DNA of 64,000 nucleotides from Brevibacterium sp. S22 (GCF_004745485.1 NZ_RHFG01000009.1:1-64000); one strand, 5' to 3'; positions 16,650 to 25,744 are shown, numbered from the stretch's first letter. Translations and numbers: made by a program. Notes: generated by a model not told the origin, from the letters alone.

Positions 16650-17873
16650 ATGTCACTCAATGATGCCGAAACCGCCCGCACGGCCGCCGAACTGCAGGAG
16701 AACTTCGACCGTTCGAGGCTGACCCTTGCCGAGGCGGCCACCGACCTTGCCGTCACCGAGGGCCAGCTGCGGGCACTGCTTCGCGCCGAGGGCGTCGACC
16801 CGGCTGCGGTCTGGCAGCTGCGCGACTACCTCGAACAGGCTGTCATCGATGCCGGGGTCGAACCCGCCCCGTTCACCATCCTCACCGAGGACAACCGCCG
16901 CCTCGCCCGCGGATGGTTCACACTTCGCGAGGCACCGCGGCACGACTTCGGCGATCGTGCTGCTTCCGGGGCCGCACCGCAACCCGGTGGTCAGACACAG
17001 CTGGGGTCACGCAGCGTGGCCCGCATCGGCTACGGCGCGATGCAGCTCGAACGACTCCGCGAAGACCGGCCCACGGGGGTCTCGCTGCTGCGTCGGGCCC
17101 TCGAGCTCGGCATCGATCACATCGACACCGCGCAGTTCTATGGCAATGGTCTGTCCAATGAACTCATCCGGGAGGCGCTCTCGCCCTCCGACGATGTCGC
17201 GATCGTCAGCAAGGTCGGAGCGGCCCCGGACCCGGAGGGCCCCTTCCCGATGCGCGCGGCGCAGCGGCCCGAGGAGCTGCGTGCCGAGGTCGAGGCAAAC
17301 CTGCGCACCCTCGGAGTCGAGCAGTTGGCCGTGGTCAATCTGCGCCGCATGGATACCGGGGTGACGATCCCCCTGCCTGAGGACCAGGTGGTGAGCATCG
17401 AGGATCAGCTCGCGGAGATGGTTGCGATGCGCGACGAAGGGCTTATCGGCGGGATCGGGATGAGCAACACGACCATCGACGGGCTGCGGACGGCGCTGCC
17501 GGCGGGAATCGACTGTGTGCAGAACTCCTACAGCCTCATCGCACGCGACGACGATGACATGCTCGATCTCTGCATCGCCGAAGGCATTGCCTGGGTGCCG
17601 TTCTTCCCGCTCGGCAGCGGTTTCGAAGGCCTGCCGAAGGTCACCGACGAGGAAGCTGTTACCCGGACCGCCGGCGAACTCGGCGTCACCGCCTCACAGG
17701 TCGGTCTGGCCTGGTTGCTCCACCGGGCCCCGAATGTTCTTCTCATTCCCGGCACGGCATCGATCGGCCACCTCGAGGAGAACACGGCCGTCGGCGACAT
17801 CGAGTTCAGCCGAGATCAGCTGGCCGCCCTGGACGCGATCCCCACCCGCGAACCCGGCACAATCCGCCCCTGA
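16650..17873 (+). CDS. DUF2316 domain fused to an aldo/keto reductase
   Basis: 407-residue two-domain protein. Residues 1 to about 105 resemble the small DUF2316 family: a helix-turn-helix-like segment (LTLAEAATDLAVTEGQLRALL), then VWQLRDYLEQAVIDAG, then a WFTLREAP end. After a Gly/Pro/Gln-rich linker, residues about 125-407 form an aldo/keto reductase with IGYGAMQLERL, the catalytic IDTAQFYGNG region and the cofactor end LLIPGTASIGHLEEN. An AGGAGA ribosome site precedes the ATG. DUF2316 is usually a stand-alone protein, so the fusion suggests that it senses or partners the reductase. It is co-directional with the CocE-type hydrolase (53 bases apart) and ends 4 bases before a palindromic repeat. 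Confidence 0.8.
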   Translation: MSLNDAETARTAAELQENFDRSRLTLAEAATDLAVTEGQLRALLRAEGVDPAAVWQLRDYLEQAVIDAGVEPAPFTILTEDNRRLARGWFTLREAPRHDFGDRAASGAAPQPGGQTQLGSRSVARIGYGAMQLERLREDRPTGVSLLRRALELGIDHIDTAQFYGNGLSNELIREALSPSDDVAIVSKVGAAPDPEGPFPMRAAQRPEELRAEVEANLRTLGVEQLAVVNLRRMDTGVTIPLPEDQVVSIEDQLAEMVAMRDEGLIGGIGMSNTTIDGLRTALPAGIDCVQNSYSLIARDDDDMLDLCIAEGIAWVPFFPLGSGFEGLPKVTDEEAVTRTAGELGVTASQVGLAWLLHRAPNVLLIPGTASIGHLEENTAVGDIEFSRDQLAALDAIPTREPGTIRP

Positions 17874-17876
17874 TTG

Positions 17877-17932
17877 CTACCTGACGGCGGCCCAGATACC
17901 TCGCGCTGGGTATCTGGGCCGCCGTCAGGTAG
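17877..17932. repeat. 56-bp palindromic repeat, copy 5 (compensatory variant)
   Basis: Outer arms are identical to the other copies, but the inner arm reads GCCCAGATACC on the left and GGTATCTGGGC on the right. Several base pairs therefore changed on both sides while pairing was kept. It starts 4 bases after the reductase stop and contains the TGA stop of the LysR gene (17925-17927). Confidence 0.92.
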
Positions 17933-18821
17933 TAATTGCGGAGGGGAGGACCTCGCGGACGATGTCTATGACGCGGACCAGGGCCTCCGACGGGTTGTTC
18001 CGGCGCCACCCGAGCGCGAGTGTGAAGGCATCGTCACCCTCGTCCAGCCGCACATAGCTGACCCCGTCGATGCGGATGTGCTCGGAGGGCGCCACCACGA
18101 CGGACATGCCGACCTGCGCGCCCACCAGGGCCAGCAGGCTGTAGGGGTCAGGTGCCTCCTGGACGATGCGGGGGAGGAAGCCGGCCTCGTCGGCCAGTCG
18201 CATCATCACCTCCCTTACTTGTGATCCATGAGACGGGGCATAGGAGATGAATGGCTGTCCGGCGAGTTCGGTCATGCTCACCGCCTCCCGGTCGGCCATC
18301 GGATGATCCGAAGGCACCGCAAGCATGACCCGCTCCTGCCGGATGACGTGAACGTCGACGCTGGCCGGTGCGGGCGGGCTGACGATGGCGAGATCCATCT
18401 CCCCGTCCCGCAGCGCGATCGCGGCCTCCCCGCAGTACATCTGCGGTCGCAGGTCGAGGCTGATGCCCGGATGCCGCTGCCCGACCTCCCTGGCCAGCCG
18501 GGAGAGGATCGCATAGCCACTCGTGCCGCCGAAGCCGATGCGGACCCGACCCGCGAGTCCCTGCTGGGCGGCGCGGGCGATGCGCCTGGCACCGTCGACC
18601 TGTGTCCCGATTGCCGCGGCCGGCTCAAGGAGCGCCTCACCAGCCGGTGTCAGACGCACCCGCCTCGTCGTTCGCTCGAAGAGTTCGACGTCAAGGTCGC
18701 GCTCGAGCGCCCGGATGATCTGACTCAGTGCCGGCTGGGCGATGTGCAGCCGCTCTGCCGCGCGCCCGAAATGCAGCTCCTCGGCGACGGCGAGGAATGC
18801 CGTGACCTGCCTGAACTCCAT
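17925..18821 (-). CDS. LysR family transcriptional regulator
   Basis: 298-residue LysR-type regulator. The N-terminal winged helix-turn-helix (FRQVTAFLAVAEELHFGRAA, then QPALSQIIRALERDLDVELF) is followed by a periplasmic-binding-protein-like effector domain. The ATG at 18821 has an AGG ribosome site; an upstream ATG at 18836 would add five residues. Its stop codon is provided by the palindromic repeat. It is divergent from the acyl-CoA dehydrogenase at 18947, with a clear inverted repeat between them, and probably regulates it. Confidence 0.88.
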   Translation of the reverse strand: MEFRQVTAFLAVAEELHFGRAAERLHIAQPALSQIIRALERDLDVELFERTTRRVRLTPAGEALLEPAAAIGTQVDGARRIARAAQQGLAGRVRIGFGGTSGYAILSRLAREVGQRHPGISLDLRPQMYCGEAAIALRDGEMDLAIVSPPAPASVDVHVIRQERVMLAVPSDHPMADREAVSMTELAGQPFISYAPSHGSQVREVMMRLADEAGFLPRIVQEAPDPYSLLALVGAQVGMSVVVAPSEHIRIDGVSYVRLDEGDDAFTLALGWRRNNPSEALVRVIDIVREVLPSAITT

Positions 18822-18850
18822 GTCTGACCTCGCCATTCACAATTGATAAA

Positions 18851-18876
18851 AATATTGACTCAATAGATGCAATATT
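18851..18876. promoter_or_regulatory. LysR-type binding site
   Basis: AATATTG (18851-18857) and CAATATT (18870-18876) form perfect arms with 12 bases between, in an AT-rich patch. The T-N11-A geometry and the place between divergent lysR and acyl-CoA dehydrogenase genes fit a LysR recognition box. Confidence 0.72.
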
Positions 18877-18946
18877 ACCTCTTGGACTCTGTGTAATTCT
18901 GGTGGCACTGTGGAGAGCGACCCCGATCAGCCTCCGAGGAGACACC

Positions 18947-20140
18947 TTGACTGCCACCGCCCCAGCCCCCACAACCACCGCCGATCCCTCGGACCTCCTC
19001 GACCTTGCGGGTCTCTTCACCGAGACCGAACTCGAACTGCGTGACCGGGTCAGGGCCTTCGTCGACGAACGGATCCGCCCGAACATCGCTGACTGGTACG
19101 AGAACGCGGTCTTCCCGACCGAGATCGTGCCCGAGATGGGCGCCCAGGGTCTGCTCGGCATGCACCTGAAAGGCTACGGCTGCCCGGGTCGCTCCGCCGT
19201 CGAATACGGTCTCGCTGCCCTCGAACTCGAGGCCGGTGATTCCGGACTGCGGACCTTCGTGTCCGTGCAGGGGTCGCTGGCGATGTCGGCCATCCACAAG
19301 TTCGGCTCCGAGGAGCAGAAGAACCGGTACCTGCCCGGAATGGCCGCCGGCGAGATCATCGGCTGCTTCGGACTGACCGAACCCACCGCGGGCTCCGACC
19401 CCGCCTCGATGGCGACGACCGCGAGCCGCAACGCTGACGGAACTTGGACCCTCAACGGCGCTAAGCGCTGGATCGGTCTGGCCTCGATCGCGCAGATCGC
19501 TGTCATCTGGGCCGCCACCGAGGGCGGCATCCGCGGATTCCTCGTCCCCACCGCCACCGAGGGGTTCACCGCCACCCCGATCGGACAGAAGCTCTCGATG
19601 CGCGCCTCCATCCAGTGCGACATCACCCTCGACGAGGTGGCCCTCCCGGCCGACGCCATCCTTCTGGAAGCGAAGGGACTGAAGGGGCCGTTCTCCTGCC
19701 TCAACGAGGCCCGCTACGGGATCATGTGGGGTGCGATGGGCGCGGCCCGCGACTCCTTCGAGGTGGCACTCGACTACGCCCAGAACCGTCTGCAGTTCGA
19801 CAAGCCGCTCACCGCGTACCAGATCACGCAGGAGAAGCTCGTGAACATGGCCCTCGAGATCCAGAAGGGCATCCTGCTCTCGATCCAGACCGGGCGGCTC
19901 AAGGATGCGGGCACGCTCGATCCCGTGCAGATCTCGGTCGGCAAGCTCAATAACTGCCGGGAGGCCATTCAGATCTGCCGCGACGCCCGAGCGATGCTCG
20001 GCGGCAACGGCATCACCCTCGAATACTCACCGCTGCGGCATGCGAACAACCTCGAATCCGTGCGCACCTACGAAGGCACCGACGAGGTCCACACCCTCAT
20101 CCTCGGCCGCCACATCACGGGCCAGCAGGCCTTCCGGTAA
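18947..20140 (+). CDS. Acyl-CoA dehydrogenase (glutaryl-CoA dehydrogenase-like)
   Basis: 397-residue FAD-dependent acyl-CoA dehydrogenase. It has the signature CFGLTEPTAGSDPASM, the substrate-binding central barrel, and a C-terminal catalytic segment YEGTDEVHTLILGRHITG whose Glu is the catalytic base position in glutaryl-CoA dehydrogenase-like enzymes. The TTG at 18947 with GAGGAG 6 bases upstream fits best (MTATAPAPTT); an upstream in-frame start at 18902 would overlap the promoter region. It is divergent from LysR and likely controlled by it. The similarity to glutaryl-CoA dehydrogenases (FLVPTATEGFTATPI region, DWY..AVFP near the N-terminus) suggests a short dicarboxylic or branched acyl-CoA substrate. 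Confidence 0.88.
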   Translation: MTATAPAPTTTADPSDLLDLAGLFTETELELRDRVRAFVDERIRPNIADWYENAVFPTEIVPEMGAQGLLGMHLKGYGCPGRSAVEYGLAALELEAGDSGLRTFVSVQGSLAMSAIHKFGSEEQKNRYLPGMAAGEIIGCFGLTEPTAGSDPASMATTASRNADGTWTLNGAKRWIGLASIAQIAVIWAATEGGIRGFLVPTATEGFTATPIGQKLSMRASIQCDITLDEVALPADAILLEAKGLKGPFSCLNEARYGIMWGAMGAARDSFEVALDYAQNRLQFDKPLTAYQITQEKLVNMALEIQKGILLSIQTGRLKDAGTLDPVQISVGKLNNCREAIQICRDARAMLGGNGITLEYSPLRHANNLESVRTYEGTDEVHTLILGRHITGQQAFR

Positions 20141-20147
20141 GAAGCGC

Positions 20148-21221
20148 TCAGACGAGCCGACGTCCGCCGACAACTACCTCGGCGGGCGAGCTCAACACCG
20201 AAAGATCGGCGAGCGGATCACCGTCGACGACGATGAGATCGGCACGTGCTCCCTCGACGATCCGACCTCGGTCGCCCAACCTGAACGTTTCCGCGGCCGC
20301 CGAGGTTGCCGCGCGGATCGCCTCGGCGGGGCTCATGCCGGCCTGAACCAGATAGTCGAGTTCGGCGTGCAGTGAGGGACCATGGTGCACGGGTGCGAAC
20401 GGAGTCTCGTTCGCATCGGTGCCGGCAATGACCGTCACCCCACCGTCGAGCAGGGCGCGGACATTGCCGACCGCCAGCTCCATCGCGGCATCGGCATGCT
20501 CGCCGAGGCGGGCGTCGGCGATCGCGCGCATCATCACCAAGGTGGGGGAGACGATGGTGCCCGTCTCCACGATCCTCGCGACTGTCGCCTCCGGCAGCGG
20601 CCGATCGAAGGGGATGTGGGTGAGGACGTCGACCCCCGCGTCGAGGCCGCGATCGAAGGACGCGGCCGTCACCGCGTGAGCGACGGTGAGCAGGCCCCGC
20701 TTCCGGGCCCCGTCGACGATGGCCCGCAACGTAGGAATGTCGAGCGCGGGTGTCTCCGTCGCGTCGGGGTCCTCGATGATGATCTTGATGAGATCGACTC
20801 CGTTGTCAGTGCGCCAGTCGAGGAACCGTTCGGCATCCGCGGGGCCGGTGACACCGGATTCGGCGGGGAATCCCATCATCTGGATCTGAGTGCTGCCCGG
20901 CGCCGAGGCGGCCGATCCAGCGCTGAGGATGTTCGGCAGCTCGGCGTCGGTTCGAAGACCTGCAACCAGCGAATCCGGATGGGTCCCGAGGTCGACGACC
21001 GTCGTCAGCCCCGACCGCACGGCGTCAACTAATCGCGAACGCTCGCCGAGGTGGACGTGAGTGTCGATGAGACCCGGAAGCACGGTGGCCGCCGAGGACG
21101 GATCCGGGTCCGCGGCCGGGCGGATCGCGGTGATCGTGTCGTCGAATTCGACATCGACCGGCTCGCCGGCAGAGGCAGGGGACTCGGGGTCAAAGATGTG
21201 GACATTGCACAGAACAGTCAT
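20148..21221 (-). CDS. Amidohydrolase family protein
   Basis: 357-residue metal-dependent hydrolase of the imidazolonepropionase/prolidase-like amidohydrolases. Metal ligands appear as HVH in LPGLIDTHVHLGE near residue 50; further ligands are in TVAHAVTA and the TDANETP motif near residue 270. The C-terminal beta-sandwich (ADLIVVDGDPLADL) is typical. It lies convergent to the acyl-CoA dehydrogenase, with only 7 bases between stops and no palindromic repeat there. Substrate unknown; related enzymes act on cyclic amides or dipeptides. Confidence 0.85.
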   Translation of the reverse strand: MTVLCNVHIFDPESPASAGEPVDVEFDDTITAIRPAADPDPSSAATVLPGLIDTHVHLGERSRLVDAVRSGLTTVVDLGTHPDSLVAGLRTDAELPNILSAGSAASAPGSTQIQMMGFPAESGVTGPADAERFLDWRTDNGVDLIKIIIEDPDATETPALDIPTLRAIVDGARKRGLLTVAHAVTAASFDRGLDAGVDVLTHIPFDRPLPEATVARIVETGTIVSPTLVMMRAIADARLGEHADAAMELAVGNVRALLDGGVTVIAGTDANETPFAPVHHGPSLHAELDYLVQAGMSPAEAIRAATSAAAETFRLGDRGRIVEGARADLIVVDGDPLADLSVLSSPAEVVVGGRRLV

Positions 21222-21261
21222 AGCGTCACGATACCCACCGCGACTGCGAATAGACCGATGA

Positions 21262-22161
21262 TCAGGACAGCGATTCCGGGAATCCGACCCCCGTCAGCTC
21301 CTCCGATACCTCCCACAGCCGACGCGCGACGTCCTGATCGAGCGAGGCCGGAGTCCGGCTGGCGAAGATGGGTTCGCCGCGGGTCTCGAACGCTCTGCCC
21401 GGACCCAGGTAGGAATTGCCCGGCACGTCGGCCACGGCGGCGTTGAGCGTCGGTGCGGCACCAGCCGTGTCTCGCTGCGCGACCAGTCGCGTGAACGCTC
21501 TGCTCAGCCCCCGCCGCAGCGGCGAACCCTCACTGGAGCGGAAGAGATTCGTCGCCGCCAGACCCGGATGAGCCGCAGCTGCGATCGCTGGAGAACCTGC
21601 TTCCGTCAGCCGTCGTTCGAGCTCAGTGGTGAACAGCAGGTTCGCGAGCTTCGACTGCCCATAGGCGGTCATCGCCCGATACCGACGGCGTTGCCAGTTG
21701 AGGTCGGAGAAGTCGATGACGCCCTGCTTGTGGGCGAGCGAGGAGACCGTGACCACCCGAGAACGGATCTGCGGCAGGAGGAGGTTCGTCAACGCGAAAT
21801 GGCCGAGGTGGTTGGTCCCGAATTGGGACTCGAAACCGTCGACGGTGTAGCCCAGGGGCGGGATCATGATGCCCGCATTGTTGATGAGAACGTCGATCGG
21901 ACCATCGAGACCCGAGGCGAAGGTCCGCACCGAGGCCAGATCGGCGAGGTCGAGCTCCCGGACCTCGACCGACCCGCGCATAGCCTTCGCGGCCGCCTCA
22001 CCCTTCTCCCGATTGCGCACCGCGAGGACGACATGGGCCCCATGAGCAGCGAGAGCTCCGGCGCTCACCCGCCCCAGTCCGCTGTTGGCGCCGGTGACGA
22101 CGAAGGTCTGTCCGTCGAGACGAGGGAACCCGTGCTCGAGATCCGCAGCGATAGGCAGCAT
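21262..22161 (-). CDS. Short-chain dehydrogenase (retinol dehydrogenase/WWOX-like)
   Basis: 299-residue SDR with the NADP-binding TGANSGLG near residue 20, NNAGIMIPP in the middle and the catalytic YGQSK. The length, the C-terminal tail and the conserved GFESQFGTNHLGHFALTNLL block place it with retinol dehydrogenase/WW-domain oxidoreductase-like SDRs common in Actinobacteria. The ATG at 22161 is chosen because the conserved fold begins directly after it; a much longer upstream frame overlaps the ABC transporter gene. It is divergent from the ABC transporter (50 bases between starts). Substrate unknown. Confidence 0.87.
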   Translation of the reverse strand: MLPIAADLEHGFPRLDGQTFVVTGANSGLGRVSAGALAAHGAHVVLAVRNREKGEAAAKAMRGSVEVRELDLADLASVRTFASGLDGPIDVLINNAGIMIPPLGYTVDGFESQFGTNHLGHFALTNLLLPQIRSRVVTVSSLAHKQGVIDFSDLNWQRRRYRAMTAYGQSKLANLLFTTELERRLTEAGSPAIAAAAHPGLAATNLFRSSEGSPLRRGLSRAFTRLVAQRDTAGAAPTLNAAVADVPGNSYLGPGRAFETRGEPIFASRTPASLDQDVARRLWEVSEELTGVGFPESLS

Positions 22162-22210
22162 AGTGGGCAGTGTAGTCCCCGAGAATGCCGGTGATGTTAG
22201 GGTGTCCTTC

Positions 22211-23920
22211 GTGCCGACCATTCCTTCGTCAGGTTCAGAACTCCTGCGCAGAGCCGCTCGTCGGCGCCTCTCTCTTCTCATTCCGGGTGCCATCACGCTG
22301 TCGATGTGGCAGGTCTGCGAAGCGCTCGTGCCCGTGGCCATCGGCATCGTCGTCGACCGCGCGATCATCCCGCTGTCGTGGCCGATGCTCATCGTCTCGA
22401 TCATCGGCGTCGGCCTCCTGTTCACCGTGCTCAGCCTCGGCTACCGATTCGGCGCCCGCTTCTGCAACGCCGCCCGCGAACACGAAGCGCACGCACTGCG
22501 CGTCGAGATCACCCATGCCGCACTCACCTCGGCGAACCTTCCAGCCGACCGTGCCTCGGGCGAGGTGCTCTCGATCGCCTCGGCCGATGCCGACACCGCA
22601 GCCATGTCCTTCCAACAGGCCGGACGAGGCATCGCCTCGGTGCTGGGCATGCTCACCGCCGCCGTCTTCCTCCTCGTCGCCGACCCGGTCACCGGACTCG
22701 TCGTCCTCGTGGCGGTTCCGATCGGGCTGATTATCGTCGCCCTGCCCAGCCGGTCGGTCTCGGCCAAGGCCGGCGCCCAGCTCGAGGCCGTCGCCCGTGC
22801 CGGACGATCAGCCTCCGACCTGATGCACGGTCTGCGCGTGATCAAGGCGATGGGCGGCGAACCCTGGGCCGTCCGCCGGTACCGGACCACCTCCGACGAG
22901 GCGGCCACCGCCGGCATCGCCACCGGAGAGCGCACCGGGCGCCTCGCCGGACTCGGGGCACTCGTGATGTCCATCGTCCTCGCCGCGGTCCTCATCGTCG
23001 CAGGCCTGCGCCTCATCGAGGGTCAGATGAGCGTGGGAGCCCTCATCGGCATCCTCGGGATGACAGCATTCCTCACCGAACCGATGCGAGCCCTTGCCGA
23101 CATCGTCGGACAGTTCGCCCAATCCCACGGTGCCGCCTCACGGATCTCCACCCTGCTTCACGACATCGACACCGCAGACACCACAGCCACCGCAGACACC
23201 CCCTCGGCGACGGACCTTACGGACCGCGCGACCCCACCGAACGTCACCCTCGACGACTCAGGTCTGTCCGTCGGAAACTGGGACACCGGGGCCGACCGCT
23301 GTGTCGACTTCACCACCGCTTTCGGGGGACTGACCTGCATCGTCACCGAACAGGCCGATCCCGCGGCGAACCTCCTCGGCGCCCTCGGCGGCCACGCCCG
23401 CAGCACGGGACCCGACCGGATGATCGTCTCCCCGCACACCGTGGACCTCTTCGAAGGAACCATCCGGTCGAACATCACGATGATCGTCGGCACCACCGAC
23501 CACCCCGTCACCGATGACGTGCTCACCGCATCGGGCACCGACGAACTCCTCGGCCTCGTCGACGGCGGCCTCGACCACCGGATCCAGGAACTCGGCGGCA
23601 ACCTCTCCGGCGGGCAGCGCCAACGCGTGGCGCTGGCCCGCGCCCTCGACGCCGACCCTGCCGTCCTCGTCCTCCACGAACCCACGACCGCCGTCGACGC
23701 CGTCACCGAGGCGCGCATCGCCGACGGTGTGACCCGGCTGCGACGTAGCACCGAGGCGACCGCCACCCTCATCCTCACGAGCTCACCGGCCTTCCTCGCC
23801 GGCGCCGACACCGTCGTGTTCGTGCCAGCGACCGGGCCCGTGCTCATCGGCAGCCACCATGAGCTGCTCGCCGCCGCGGACGGCACGGCCGAGGCCTACC
23901 GACAGGCGGTGACGAGATGA
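22211..23920 (+). CDS. ABC exporter subunit with a degenerate ATPase domain
   Basis: About 569-residue half-transporter: six membrane helices (residues about 25-320), then a nucleotide-binding domain. The ATPase half is unusual. The region where Walker A should be (about residues 375-390, CIVTEQADPAANLLGAL) has no GxxGxGK[S/T]; the Q-loop glutamine is missing (VSPHTVDLFEGT); Walker B reads VLVLHEPTT with His for Asp; and the H-loop histidine is absent (LILTSSPA). The signature LSGGQRQR near residue 464 is perfect. GTG 22211 or GTG 22202 could be the start. The stop overlaps the next gene's start (ATGA). It is the signature-donating partner of a heterodimeric exporter with the next gene; cargo unknown. 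Confidence 0.87.
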   Translation: MPTIPSSGSELLRRAARRRLSLLIPGAITLSMWQVCEALVPVAIGIVVDRAIIPLSWPMLIVSIIGVGLLFTVLSLGYRFGARFCNAAREHEAHALRVEITHAALTSANLPADRASGEVLSIASADADTAAMSFQQAGRGIASVLGMLTAAVFLLVADPVTGLVVLVAVPIGLIIVALPSRSVSAKAGAQLEAVARAGRSASDLMHGLRVIKAMGGEPWAVRRYRTTSDEAATAGIATGERTGRLAGLGALVMSIVLAAVLIVAGLRLIEGQMSVGALIGILGMTAFLTEPMRALADIVGQFAQSHGAASRISTLLHDIDTADTTATADTPSATDLTDRATPPNVTLDDSGLSVGNWDTGADRCVDFTTAFGGLTCIVTEQADPAANLLGALGGHARSTGPDRMIVSPHTVDLFEGTIRSNITMIVGTTDHPVTDDVLTASGTDELLGLVDGGLDHRIQELGGNLSGGQRQRVALARALDADPAVLVLHEPTTAVDAVTEARIADGVTRLRRSTEATATLILTSSPAFLAGADTVVFVPATGPVLIGSHHELLAAADGTAEAYRQAVTR

Positions 23921-25716
23921 CGCCGCCGACCTCACACACCACCCTGACGATCGCCTCACGCCGTCGATCCTTTACCCACCTCGCCCCACTTCTGCGCGCG
24001 AGAGCCGGATGGGTCGTCCTCCTCGTCATCGCCGGACTTGCCAACGCCGGAGCCGGACTCGTCGGGCCCTGGGCGATCGGTCGCCTCGTCGACGAGCTGC
24101 CCGCCGGAGCCGGTGAGGACGTCGTCTGGTTCTGCGCGATCGCCGTGGCCGTCGCCGGAATCGTCATGGCCCTGGGCACCTGGATCGGTGCGTGGGCGCT
24201 CGCCCACATCGCCATGCCGGTCGTCGCCGAACTGCGCACCGAGGTCGTCGACGCCGCGATGTCGCTCGAATCCCAACGGATCGAATCGACGGGCACCGGC
24301 GACCTCGTCTCCCGCGTCGCCGACGACTCCCGCAAGATCAGCGAGGCCGCCGCCCAGGTGCTGCCGCTCGTCGTCGAATCCCTCCTCGTCGTCATCGTCT
24401 CCGCCGCCGGACTGGTGGCGATCGACTGGCGACTCGGCCTCGTCGGCCTCGTCGCCCTGCCGATGTACTGGCTCACCCTGCGCTGGTATCTGCCCAGATC
24501 AGAACCCATCTACAAGGAAGAGCGCGCCGCATTCGGTCGTCGCGCCGGCCGTCTCCTCGGCGGACTCACCGGAGCACAGACCCTGCGCGCCTACCGCGCC
24601 GAGGACGGGGAGATGACCCGCATCGACTCCGCCTCGGGAGAGGCCCGCGACCTCTCGATCCACGTGTTCCGGTTCCTCACCCGCGCCTTCAGCCGCAACA
24701 ACCGCGCCGAGGCGGTCGTCCTCTCCCTGCTGCTCATCGCCGGGTTCGCCCTCGTCTTCTTCGGCGAGTCCACCGCCGGAGCCGTGACCACCGCCGCACT
24801 CGTCTACCACCGCCTGTTCAACCCCATCGGCGCGCTCGTCGGACTCTTCGACCAGGTCCAGTCGGCGGGTGCCTCGCTGACCCGCATGGTCGGCGTCATC
24901 GACGAAGCAACAACCTCGCCGAGGCGGTCGCAGGCTGACGTCGACAACGACGTGACCGCGGCGCCTGCCCTCGTGATCGACGACGTCTGGTTCACCTACG
25001 ACGAGGATCCGGAATCGGAGAATCATGTGCTCACCGGCGTCGACCTGCGCATCGAACCGGGTGAGGTCGTCGCCGTCGTCGGCACCACCGGGGCCGGGAA
25101 GTCGACGCTGGCCCGCATCGCCGCGGGACTCTCGGCCCCGAGCAGGGGCCGGGCGGCACTGGCGAACGGTGGGACCGCCTCGGCGGGGAAAGACCTGACC
25201 ACCCTGCCGGAATCCGTGCTCCGCGAACACATCGCCATGGTCGCCCAGGAGGTCCACACCTTCGTCGGGACCCTGCGGGAGAACATCGCCCTGCCTGTCG
25301 ACGAGGCCTCCGACGACGCGATTCTCGCGGCTCTCGACACCGTCGGCGCCGACTGGGCACAGTCTCTGCCGCAGGGTCTCGACACCGTGATCGGCGACGG
25401 CGGACAGCGGCTGAGCCCCGTCCAGGAACAGACGATCGCCCTGGCGAGACTGGTGCTCGCAGACCCCGACTTCGCGATCCTCGACGAAGCCACCGCCGAG
25501 GCGGGTTCGGCCGGCGCACATGTCCTCGAAGGCTCGGCACGGTCAGCTCTGGCCGGTCGCGGAGCGCTTGTCGTCGCTCACCGTCTCAGCCAGGCCGAGA
25601 CCGCCGACCGGGTGCTCGTCATGGATCACGGCCGGGTCATCGAAGCCGGCACACATGCCGAACTCGTCGCCGCCGGCGGACGCTACGCGCAGCTGTGGGA
25701 GGCGTGGTCGGCATAA
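23917..25716 (+). CDS. ABC exporter subunit with active Walker motifs
   Basis: 599-residue half-transporter: six membrane helices in the first 320 residues, then an ATPase domain. Walker A is intact (GTTGAGKST, residues about 388-396), Q-loop Gln is present (MVAQEVHTF), Walker B is FAILDEAT (about 521) and the H-loop is VAHRLS (about 555). The signature is degenerate, LSPVQEQ in place of LSGGQ, and the D-loop is altered. This is the exact complement of the losses in the preceding gene, so the heterodimer should have one working ATP site (this subunit's Walker motifs with the partner's LSGGQ) and one dead site. It overlaps the preceding gene by four bases and is translationally coupled. It exports an unknown lipid, peptide or drug. 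Confidence 0.9.
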   Translation: MTPPTSHTTLTIASRRRSFTHLAPLLRARAGWVVLLVIAGLANAGAGLVGPWAIGRLVDELPAGAGEDVVWFCAIAVAVAGIVMALGTWIGAWALAHIAMPVVAELRTEVVDAAMSLESQRIESTGTGDLVSRVADDSRKISEAAAQVLPLVVESLLVVIVSAAGLVAIDWRLGLVGLVALPMYWLTLRWYLPRSEPIYKEERAAFGRRAGRLLGGLTGAQTLRAYRAEDGEMTRIDSASGEARDLSIHVFRFLTRAFSRNNRAEAVVLSLLLIAGFALVFFGESTAGAVTTAALVYHRLFNPIGALVGLFDQVQSAGASLTRMVGVIDEATTSPRRSQADVDNDVTAAPALVIDDVWFTYDEDPESENHVLTGVDLRIEPGEVVAVVGTTGAGKSTLARIAAGLSAPSRGRAALANGGTASAGKDLTTLPESVLREHIAMVAQEVHTFVGTLRENIALPVDEASDDAILAALDTVGADWAQSLPQGLDTVIGDGGQRLSPVQEQTIALARLVLADPDFAILDEATAEAGSAGAHVLEGSARSALAGRGALVVAHRLSQAETADRVLVMDHGRVIEAGTHAELVAAGGRYAQLWEAWSA

Positions 25717-25744
25717 GCCGGCAACCCGGGCTTCTGCCCGGCCC

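Noticed and set aside
25717-25744. GC-rich inverted repeat CCGGGC/GCCCGG between the ABC exporter and MgtE as a terminator
   Set aside because: Only a six-base stem with no T-run, so it is too weak to list as a terminator.
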